From the NCBI GenBank assembly GCA_964469055.1, contig CAYXXN010000144.1, positions 1 through 5,909 on the forward strand: a DNA stretch of 5,909 nt, given 5' to 3'. The position numbers and the translations under genes are program-made. The DNA is from CAYXXN01 sp964469055. GTDB taxonomy: Bacteria > Acidobacteriota > Thermoanaerobaculia > Multivoradales > JAHEKO01. Under the pieces are notes generated by a model. That model was not told the DNA's origin, did no database searches, and was given only the letters and a program-made list of their open reading frames with translations. Shown here piece by piece: positions 1 to 5,460 of this stretch. Every line of letters starts with the position of its first letter. Position 1 is the first letter of the stretch.

Positions 1-1
1 A

Positions 2-805
2 CTCGCAGAGGCGGCGGCGGCCCGGCAGCTCACCTTCGGTGCCCGCGAGAACGTGCTCGACTTGAGCGCCGCCGCCGGCGGCATCGCGTTCGCCGCCGTG
101 CGAGGCGGGGAGCTGGACCTGTGGCGCGTCGATCCGGCCGGCGGCGAGCCGCTGCGTCTGACTCGCGATGGCGGCCGCGCCCGAGACCCGTCGATCTCTC
201 GGGACGGCCGCGCGGTCCTCTTCGCCTCTCTGCGCGAAGGTGGCGTGTCGCACATCTTCCGCATGGATGCCGACGGCGGCGAGCCGCAGCAACTAACCCG
301 GGGTGCCGGCGAGAACCGTCCCACGATCGCCCCCGATGGAACCTGGTTCGTCTACTTCGCGGTCGACTCCGAGGGCGGCCTCTTCAGGGCTCCCATCGCC
401 GGCGGGGCCGCCGTTCGCCTCGCGGGGCGGGAAACTACGCAGACGGCGGCGATCTCGCCGGACGGCCGGCGGGTCGCCTACGTCGCCTTCCGGGAGCGGA
501 ACGGTCTGCTGCGCAACGTTCTCGAGGTGATTCCCGCCGAGGGCGGGGCCCCAGTCGAGGTCGGTGAGTTCGACGGCTTCAAGTACCTGCAGCGTTGGAC
601 ACCCGACGGCCGGGCGCTCTCCTACGCGGAATGGCGCGGCGCATCGAACCTCTGGCGTCTGGCCCTCGACGGCGGCCCCGCCGTCCAGCTCACCCACTTC
701 CAGAGCGGCGAGATCTTCGGCTACGACTGGCTCGACGAGGACCATATCGTCGTCTCCCGCGGCGAGACCACCCGCGACGTGGTGCTGATCCAGGACTTCC
801 AGTGA
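2..805 (+). CDS. C-terminal part of a TolB/PD40-type beta-propeller protein, probably a Ser/Thr protein kinase sensor domain (5' truncated)
   Basis: The reading frame is open from the window edge to TGA at 803-805, so only the last 267 residues are visible. A GTG at 53 lies inside the protein and is not a credible start. The sequence is a chain of propeller blades. Each has a (S/A/T)-x-DG strand motif (ISRDGRAVLF, IAPDGTWFVY, ISPDGRRVAY, TPDGRALSY) followed by a strand ending in GGEPLRLT, GGEPQQLT or GGPAVQLT. This spacing is typical of PD40/WD40-like TolB repeats, and about five blades can be seen. The C-terminus SRGETTRDVVLIQDF closely resembles the end of acidobacterial Ser/Thr kinases with an extracytoplasmic propeller. 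I infer that an N-terminal kinase and a membrane helix lie upstream, out of view. A stand-alone TolB-like protein or a peptidase with this propeller is the alternative. A 67-nt gap separates it from the sigma-factor gene. Confidence 0.85.
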   Translation, partial: LAEAAAARQLTFGARENVLDLSAAAGGIAFAAVRGGELDLWRVDPAGGEPLRLTRDGGRARDPSISRDGRAVLFASLREGGVSHIFRMDADGGEPQQLTRGAGENRPTIAPDGTWFVYFAVDSEGGLFRAPIAGGAAVRLAGRETTQTAAISPDGRRVAYVAFRERNGLLRNVLEVIPAEGGAPVEVGEFDGFKYLQRWTPDGRALSYAEWRGASNLWRLALDGGPAVQLTHFQSGEIFGYDWLDEDHIVVSRGETTRDVVLIQDFQ

Positions 806-838
806 GGCACGACCGGTCCCGCGGCGGTAGCGGCTCCT

Positions 839-861
839 AACCATTCGCCGCGCGCCCCGTC
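839..861 (+). promoter_or_regulatory. Possible ECF-type (autoregulatory) promoter before the sigma-factor gene
   Basis: The only gap in front of the operon (806-872) contains AAC at 839-841 and CGTC at 858-861, separated by 16 nt. This is the AAC-N16-CGTC arrangement seen in many ECF-dependent promoters, and such sigma factors often transcribe their own operon. Against it, the flanking -35 bases are not the preferred GGAAC, and such short motifs arise easily by chance. The implied transcription start, about 867-870, would also leave almost no leader before the ATG at 873 and would exclude the ribosome binding site at 863-867. Confidence 0.2.
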
Positions 862-862
862 C

Positions 863-867
863 AAGGG
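863..867 (+). promoter_or_regulatory. Ribosome binding site deciding the sigma-factor start
   Basis: AAGGG lies 5 nt before the ATG at 873, a normal Shine-Dalgarno distance. An in-frame GTG at 867 would overlap this motif, so the site favours the ATG two codons downstream. Confidence 0.6.
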
Positions 868-872
868 TGTGT

Positions 873-1451
873 ATGGAGCCGAGCGATGCCCAGCTCGTGG
901 AGAGGGCCCAGGCCGGGGACGGCGAGGCCTTCGGGGAGCTGGTGCGGCGCCACAGCCGGTATCTCTTCGGCGTGGCGTACCGGGTGACGGGGGACGAGGG
1001 CCTGGCCGAGGACGTCGTCCAGGACGCCTTCCTCAAGGCCTACGAGCGGCTCGACCGCTTCGATTTCCGCGCCCAGTTCACTACCTGGATGTACCGCATC
1101 GCGGTCAACCGGGCGATCGACGTCATGCGCCGGCAGGGCAGGATGCGTGAGCCGTTCGACGCCACCGGAGCGGAGGAGCGCCACGGGCTGGTCGACGATC
1201 TCCACCCGCAGCGCGTGGCCGAGAGCGCCGAGATGGGGCGTGTCACGGCGGCGGCGCTCGCCGCGATGAGCCCCATGGAGCGCACGAGCTTCGTCCTGCG
1301 GCACATGGAGGGCCGCTCGATCGCCGAGATCGGCGCCGTGTTGGGGACCCGCTCCGGCGCCACCAAGCACGCCGTCTTCCGGGCGGTGGCCAAGCTGCGC
1401 GCCGCCCTCGAGCCCTACCTGGGAGAACAACGTGAAACCGCCGTCGGATGA
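873..1451 (+). CDS. ECF-type RNA polymerase sigma factor (sigma-70 family)
   Basis: This 192-residue protein has the two-domain size of an extracytoplasmic-function sigma factor, which directs RNA polymerase to a small regulon. Region 2 spans about residues 6-90. It includes the core-binding and -10-recognition helices (DEGLAEDVVQDAFLKAYERL at 41-60, then FTTWMYRIAVNRAIDVMRR at 69-87). Region 4 spans about 121-182, with the helix-turn-helix SIAEIGAVLGTRSGATKHAVFRAV at 149-172 for -35 recognition. SPMERTSFVLRHMEG matches the usual start of region 4. No extra C-terminal domain is present. The start is ATG 873, behind AAGGG. The 3' end overlaps the next gene by 20 nt, which points to coupled translation with its anti-sigma partner. 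The protein contains no cysteine. The family call is secure; the ECF subgroup cannot be fixed by eye. Confidence 0.95.
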   Translation: MEPSDAQLVERAQAGDGEAFGELVRRHSRYLFGVAYRVTGDEGLAEDVVQDAFLKAYERLDRFDFRAQFTTWMYRIAVNRAIDVMRRQGRMREPFDATGAEERHGLVDDLHPQRVAESAEMGRVTAAALAAMSPMERTSFVLRHMEGRSIAEIGAVLGTRSGATKHAVFRAVAKLRAALEPYLGEQRETAVG

Positions 1452-2181
1452 GGACCTGATCCTCCACTACTACGGAGAGGCGGCGTCGCCGGCCGAGATC
1501 GAGGCGGCGTTGGCCGATCCCGAGGTCGCGGCCCGCTGGCAGGATTTGCGACGGGCGCTCGACGCCGTGCCGCGTGAGGTGGCGGTCCCGGAGCGGGGGG
1601 CCGACTACGGCGAGGCGATGTGGCGGCGGCTGCGCCGGCAGCTCCCGGAGCGGCCCGGACGGCGCTCCTGGTGGTCCGGGTGGGAGCCCGACCTGCGTTG
1701 GGCGGTGGCCGCGGCGCTCCTCGCATTGCTGGTCGGCGCCTTCTGGGCCGGCGGGCTCTGGCGAGAGCGCACGGAGCCCACCGTCGCGGTGGGTGAGGTC
1801 GCCGTCGACCGCGTGCTGCTGATCGCCGTGGCCGAGTACCTGGAGCGTACGGAGCGCCTCTTCGTCGAGGTCGCCAACCTGCCGGCGAGCGGCGAGCTGG
1901 ATCTCTCGCTCGAGCGCCAGTGGGCGCAGCGGCTGACCGGCGCCGGGCGCCTGTACCGCCAGGCCGCCGTGCAGGCCGGCGCGCTCGACTTGGCCTACCT
2001 GCTGCAGGAGGTCGAGCCCCTCCTGCTCGAGCTGGCGCACTCCGGGCCGCAGCCGTCCGGTGAGGAGGCCGCCGAGCTGCGCGACCGCCTGGCGCGCGAG
2101 GACCTGTTGTTCAAGCTGCGGATCGTCGGCCGGCGTCTCCACCAGGAGACCCTGAGCGGGGCGCGGAGCGCCCAGAGCTGA
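1432..2181 (+). CDS. Single-pass membrane anti-sigma factor, cysteine-free (degenerate zinc-finger type)
   Basis: The protein has 249 residues. Start GTG 1432 follows GGGAG (1421-1425) by 6 nt and lies inside the end of the sigma gene, the classical arrangement of an anti-sigma factor. Residues 1-47 (DEDLILHYYGEA then a helix ending WQDLRRALDAV) resemble the cytoplasmic N-terminus of acidobacterial zf-HC2 anti-sigma proteins. The usual H-x3-C-x2-C residues are absent, and the whole protein contains no cysteine. A membrane helix follows at about 90-110, preceded by Arg-rich residues 65-77 that suggest a cytoplasmic N-terminus. The C-terminal 135 residues are a helical extracytoplasmic domain with the family-like segments ERTERLFVEVANL (139-151), RLYRQAAVQAG (173-183) and EDLLFKLRIV (223-232). 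The inferred role is to sequester the sigma factor at the membrane and release it on an envelope signal. Confidence 0.82.
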   Translation: MKPPSDEDLILHYYGEAASPAEIEAALADPEVAARWQDLRRALDAVPREVAVPERGADYGEAMWRRLRRQLPERPGRRSWWSGWEPDLRWAVAAALLALLVGAFWAGGLWRERTEPTVAVGEVAVDRVLLIAVAEYLERTERLFVEVANLPASGELDLSLERQWAQRLTGAGRLYRQAAVQAGALDLAYLLQEVEPLLLELAHSGPQPSGEEAAELRDRLAREDLLFKLRIVGRRLHQETLSGARSAQS

Positions 2182-2224
2182 GAGACCCTGCCGCGACGTA
2201 GGAATTCGAGACGAGGAGCGCACC

Positions 2225-3613
2225 ATGAGCAAGAAGATCGCGAGCCTGGCCTTCACCTGGCTGTTGCTCTCCCTGGCCGCCGGCGGCGCCCGCGCGGCGC
2301 TCGACCGAACGGTTGGCTTCGCCGCCGGCGAGGGCGCCGGCAAGAGCGACGCCTATCGCGCGGCCCACCAAGCCCTCGAGGAGGAGCGCTGGGCGGAGGC
2401 GGCGGCCGCCTTCGCCGCCATCACCGAGACCGGCGGCGCCGAGGCCGACGCCGCGCTCTACTGGCGGGCCTACGCCGAACACCGCCGGGGGCGCTCCGTC
2501 GAGGCCCTCGAGGCGCTGCGGCGGCTCGCCGTGGAGTTCCGCGACAGTGCCTGGCGCGATGACGCCCGAGCGCTCGAGGTCGAGATCCGCGGCGTCTCCG
2601 GCGAGGAGAGCGAAGACGACGAGCTCAAGCTCTACGCGCTCAACAGCCTGGCCCACACCAACCCCGAGCGGGCGATCCCCATCCTCGAGCGCTTCCTGGC
2701 CGGCGACCACTCAGCGGAGCTGAAGGAGCGCGCCCTCTTCGTCCTCGCCCAGAGCGGGGACCCGAGGGCCTCCGAGATCCTGCGCGACGTGGCGCAGGGC
2801 GCGTCGGACCCGGACCTGCGTTGGAAGGCCGTCGAGTATCTCGGCGTCTTCGGCGGCCGGGAGACCGCCGAGCTGCTCGCCCAGATCTACGCCACGAGCT
2901 CCGACCCCGACCTGCGCTCGAAGATCCTCGAGTCCTTCATGGTCGGCGGCCAGGTGGAGCAGCTCCTCGCCGTCGCCCGGCAGGAAGCGGACCCCGACCT
3001 CAAGGCCAAGGCGATCGAGATGCTCGCCGTCTCGGGGGCGAGTGAGGAGCTGCGCGGCCTCTTCACCGCCGAGCGCGACCGCGACCTCAAGGAAAAGCTC
3101 CTGGAGACGACGGTCGTGACCGGTGACACCGGGCTGCTCGAGCAGGTGCTTGCGAGCGAAAGCGATCGTGACCTGCGGGCCAAGGCGATCGAGCTCCTCG
3201 CCGTCTCCGGCGCTACCGAGGCGCTGCGCGCTCTCTACGAGCGCGAGCGCGACCCCGAGCTGCGCGAGAAGATGCTCGAGTCGACCGTCGTCTCCGGCGA
3301 CACCGAGCTGCTGCGGCGGGTGCTGGCGAGCGAGACCGATCCGCAGATCCAGCGCAAGGCCGTCGAGTTGATGGGGATCCACGGCAGCCGCGAGGCACGC
3401 GTGGAGCTCGTGGGCCTCTACCGGCGGGGGCCCGAGCGCGAGATCAAGGAGGCGGTGATCGAGGCCCTGATGATCGCCGGCGACGCCGACGCCCTGGTCG
3501 AGATCGTGCGCTCCGAGACCGACCCCGAGTTGAAACGCGAGGCCCTGGAGAAGCTCTCGATGGTCGACTCCGACGAAGCCGCTCGATTCTTCGCCGAGAT
3601 CCTGGAGGACTGA
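2225..3613 (+). CDS. Secreted TPR-plus-HEAT-repeat alpha-solenoid protein
   Basis: The protein has 462 residues. ATG 2225 follows GAGGAG (2213-2218) by 6 nt. Residues 1-24 form a signal peptide: a Lys pair, the hydrophobic core LAFTWLLLSLAAG, and a likely cut after ARA, so the product is exported. Residues 41-122 look like one or two TPR units (YRAAHQALEEERWAEAAAAF, then YWRAYAEHRRGRSVEALEAL), as in YbgF/BamD-type periplasmic proteins. From 164 to the end there are ten HEAT-like repeats, mostly 29 residues long. Most begin D-(P/R)-x-(L/I) and carry a conserved Glu at 204, 236, 265, 294, 323, 352, 381, 413 and 442. No catalytic motif and no cysteine is present. HEAT solenoids bind proteins, so a periplasmic scaffold or ligand-binding partner of the sigma/anti-sigma pair is inferred. 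The 43-nt gap from the anti-sigma gene fits one operon. Confidence 0.88.
   Translation: MSKKIASLAFTWLLLSLAAGGARAALDRTVGFAAGEGAGKSDAYRAAHQALEEERWAEAAAAFAAITETGGAEADAALYWRAYAEHRRGRSVEALEALRRLAVEFRDSAWRDDARALEVEIRGVSGEESEDDELKLYALNSLAHTNPERAIPILERFLAGDHSAELKERALFVLAQSGDPRASEILRDVAQGASDPDLRWKAVEYLGVFGGRETAELLAQIYATSSDPDLRSKILESFMVGGQVEQLLAVARQEADPDLKAKAIEMLAVSGASEELRGLFTAERDRDLKEKLLETTVVTGDTGLLEQVLASESDRDLRAKAIELLAVSGATEALRALYERERDPELREKMLESTVVSGDTELLRRVLASETDPQIQRKAVELMGIHGSREARVELVGLYRRGPEREIKEAVIEALMIAGDADALVEIVRSETDPELKREALEKLSMVDSDEAARFFAEILED
2714..3610 (+). repeat. Ten tandem HEAT-like repeats (protein level), with a two-repeat higher-order period
   Basis: Repeats cover residues 164-194, 195-226, 227-255, 256-284, 285-313, 314-342, 343-371, 372-403, 404-432 and 433-462. 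Seven are exactly or nearly 29 residues; the second and eighth are 32 and resemble each other. Units 4 and 6 share KAIE(M/L)LAVSGA, while units 5 and 7 share LE(T/S)TVV(T/S)GDT and VLASE, giving a 58-residue (174-nt) dimer period. The repetition is clear in protein and only approximate in DNA. Confidence 0.9.
3604..3608 (+). promoter_or_regulatory. Ribosome binding site inside the end of the first HEAT gene
   Basis: GGAGG lies within the last codons of the upstream gene, 7 nt before ATG 3616. This is the best start signal for the second HEAT gene. Together with the 2-nt gap between stop and start, it implies translational coupling of the two HEAT genes. Confidence 0.75.
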
Positions 3614-3615
3614 CG

Positions 3616-4641
3616 ATGCGTCGACGAGCGGGGGTCCGGGGGGGGTTCGTTGCCGCCGCGCCGGCGGGGGCGCGGCCGGCAGGCCTCGAGCGGGCGGTGG
3701 TCGAGAGGGGGGAGGCGGCCGACCCCGCGGCGGTCGTCGAAGGCACGGCCGGCGAGGGGTGGTGGCTCGGCTGGTCGGTCCCGGCGATGGAGCACCGCGA
3801 CCTCTGCTGCTACGACGGGGGCTTCCGGCGCCGCGGCTGCACGCTCGCGGGGCGAGCGGCGAACTTCTCGGTGAGCGAGGCGCGCTCGGCGCGCCTCGGT
3901 GAGCCCGCGCTCGTGGTGTTCGCCCGGGCCGAGGCCCGCCGGGTGGCGGCGCTGTTGCTCGTCTCGCCGGACTGCCCGGTCGACGGCCGGGGGGCCGAAG
4001 TGCTGTGGCTCGACGGAGTCGAGCCGGCGTCGAGCCTTGCCCTGCTCGACGATGTCGCCCAGGGCGACGACGGCGACCTCGCGAGCGAGGCTGTTGCGGC
4101 CATCGCTCAGCACGCCGGGGGCGACCCCGATCGGCGCCTGGCCCGCCTGGCGGCGCCCGGAGAGCCGGAGGAGCTGCGCCGCGACGCCATCTTCTGGCTG
4201 GGCGAGGCCAGGCGTCGGGCCGGCTACGAGGCGCTGGCGCGGCTCATCGCGAGCGAGACCGACGACGACCTCGTCGAGCACCTGGTCTTCGCGCTCCAGC
4301 TGAGCCCGGTGCCCGAAGCGACGGCCCTGCTCGAGCGCCTCGCCCGCGAGGGCCAGTCGAGCGAGTTGCGCCGCGAGGCGCTGTTCTGGCTCTCCCAGGA
4401 GGGCGAGCCCGGCGTCGAGGAGCTGCTGCGCGCCGCTGCCGTGGGCGATCCCGACCCCGAGGTGCGGGAGCACGCCGTCTTCGCCTTGAGCCAGCTCCCC
4501 GACGAACGCGCCGTCGACGGCCTGGTCGCTCTCCTGCGCTCGGCCGGTGAACGCGAGGTCCAGCGCCAGGCCCTCTTCTGGCTCAGCCAGGCGGAGGATC
4601 CGCGCGCCCTGGCAGCGGTCGAGCGGCTGCTCGACGAGTAG
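3616..4641 (+). CDS. HEAT-repeat protein with an N-terminal cysteine-containing module
   Basis: This 341-residue protein starts at ATG 3616, 2 nt after the previous stop and 7 nt after GGAGG (3604-3608). It has two parts. Residues 45-135 form a non-repeat module with GWWLGWSVPAMEHRDLCCYDG and four cysteines (64, 65, 75, 120); its strand-like stretches (PALVVFARAE, RVAALLLVSPDC, AEVLWLDGV) suggest a beta fold. Residues 154-341 are six HEAT-like repeats of 30-32 residues. Relatives I recall from Acidobacteria have an export signal and a similar CC-W/Y motif. Here residues 1-25 are Arg/Gly/Ala-rich without a convincing hydrophobic core, so export is uncertain. Position and architecture make it a likely partner of the preceding HEAT protein and the anti-sigma factor. 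Its molecular function is unknown and no enzyme motif is visible. Confidence 0.82.
   Translation: MRRRAGVRGGFVAAAPAGARPAGLERAVVERGEAADPAAVVEGTAGEGWWLGWSVPAMEHRDLCCYDGGFRRRGCTLAGRAANFSVSEARSARLGEPALVVFARAEARRVAALLLVSPDCPVDGRGAEVLWLDGVEPASSLALLDDVAQGDDGDLASEAVAAIAQHAGGDPDRRLARLAAPGEPEELRRDAIFWLGEARRRAGYEALARLIASETDDDLVEHLVFALQLSPVPEATALLERLAREGQSSELRREALFWLSQEGEPGVEELLRAAAVGDPDPEVREHAVFALSQLPDERAVDGLVALLRSAGEREVQRQALFWLSQAEDPRALAAVERLLDE
4075..4638 (+). repeat. Six tandem HEAT-like repeats with alternating FWL/FAL cores
   Basis: Repeats cover residues 154-184, 185-215, 216-247, 248-279, 280-311 and 312-341 of the second HEAT protein. The core of each later repeat holds FWL at 193, 257 and 321, or FAL at 225 and 289. 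These are spaced exactly 32 residues apart, so the two types alternate with a 64-residue period. Confidence 0.88.
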
Positions 4642-4673
4642 AGTTGGGGCTCAGGCTGCCGCCTGGACTCCCG

Positions 4674-5453
4674 ATGCCCGAGCCGTCGTTCCGGATCGTC
4701 GCCTTCCTCTTCGGCCTCTTCACTCTGCTCTCCTGGGAGCTGGCGGCTCCGGATCACCCGCCCGCCGCCTCACGGCCGCGACGCTGGTTCGCCAACCTGG
4801 GTCTGGCGGCAATCAATGGCGGGGTGGTGAGTCTCACCTGTCTCCTCTGTCTCGCAGTGGCCGAGCAGCGGCTGCTGCCCTGGCGCTACGGCCTCTTCGA
4901 GGTGACGGCCTGGCGGCCCTGGCTCCGCTGGCCGGGCGAGATCGCCCTCCTCGATCTCCTCGTCTACGGCTTGCACCGCCTCTACCACCGGGTGCCGGTC
5001 CTGTGGCGCTTCCACCGCGTTCACCACTCGGATCTCGACCTCGACGTGACCTCGGCGTCGCGCTTCCACCTGGGCGAGGTCGCGATGTCGGCCGCGGCCA
5101 AGCTGACGCTCGTGCTGGCGCTCGGGATCTCGCCGTGGGGGCTGGTCCTCTTCGAGGCCGTGATGCTCTCCTGCGCGCAGTTTCAGCACGCCAACATTCG
5201 GCTGCCGGCGCCGCTCGAGCGGGCCCTCTGGGCCACCTTCGTGCCGCCGGCCATGCACCGCATCCACCACCGGCCGCGGCGCGCCGACACCGACTCGAAC
5301 TTCGGCACCGTCCTGGTCGCCTGGGACCGCCTGTTCGGGACCTTGCGCCGCCGCGCGCTATCGACCGACGACCGCTTCGGCCTCCCCGAGCTCCGCGAGG
5401 AGCGCCGGCTCGGCCTGCTGGAGCTCCTGGCCCTGCCCTTCCGGCGGCGCTGA
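4674..5453 (+). CDS. Sterol desaturase / fatty acid hydroxylase superfamily membrane protein
   Basis: The protein has 259 residues from ATG 4674. An in-frame TTG at 4644 would add ten residues (GLRLPPGLP), but neither start has a strong ribosome binding site. Members are integral-membrane di-iron oxygenases acting on sterols, lipids or carotenoids. The histidine ligands are visible: HRLYH (101-105), HRVHH (114-118), H132, QHAN (171-174) and HRIHH (195-199), which is the HxxxH / HxxHH / HxxHH pattern of the family. Membrane segments are likely at about 6-24, 42-62, 87-101 and 136-168, with the histidines on the cytoplasmic side. The C-terminal TDSNFGTVLVAWDRLFGT is typical of the family and the length is normal, so the gene looks intact. 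The substrate cannot be told. It lies 32 nt after the HEAT genes and may be co-transcribed, but no functional link is evident. Confidence 0.93.
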   Translation: MPEPSFRIVAFLFGLFTLLSWELAAPDHPPAASRPRRWFANLGLAAINGGVVSLTCLLCLAVAEQRLLPWRYGLFEVTAWRPWLRWPGEIALLDLLVYGLHRLYHRVPVLWRFHRVHHSDLDLDVTSASRFHLGEVAMSAAAKLTLVLALGISPWGLVLFEAVMLSCAQFQHANIRLPAPLERALWATFVPPAMHRIHHRPRRADTDSNFGTVLVAWDRLFGTLRRRALSTDDRFGLPELREERRLGLLELLALPFRRR

Positions 5454-5460
5454 CGAGAGC

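Noticed and set aside
53..55. GTG as the start of the beta-propeller gene
   Set aside because: The frame is open upstream to the window edge and already reads propeller sequence (ARQLTFGARENV), so this codon is internal.
867..869. GTG as the sigma-factor start
   Set aside because: It overlaps the ribosome binding site AAGGG; ATG 873 is correctly spaced and gives a normal N-terminus.
1243..2343. Long minus-strand open frame (366 codons) opposite the anti-sigma factor
   Set aside because: The translation is Arg/Pro/Gly/Ala-rich with no recognisable domain, and it lies antisense to a protein with clear family features. Such shadows are normal in high-GC DNA.
2903..3337. CRISPR array or DNA tandem repeat
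   Set aside because: The 87-nt periodicity comes from 29-residue HEAT units in an open coding frame. The DNA copies are diverged and there is no repeat/spacer structure.
3418..4473. Long minus-strand open frame (351 codons) opposite the second HEAT gene
   Set aside because: It is antisense to a clear HEAT array. Its own regularity is the mirror image of the repeats, and it has no credible start signal.
4644..4646. TTG as the desaturase start
   Set aside because: It adds a non-conserved-looking GLRLPPGLP and has no ribosome binding site. ATG 4674 directly precedes the first hydrophobic segment, although its own binding site is weak too.
5454..5460. Bidirectional terminator between the convergent genes
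   Set aside because: The gap is only 7 nt, and I find no GC hairpin followed by a T run on either side.
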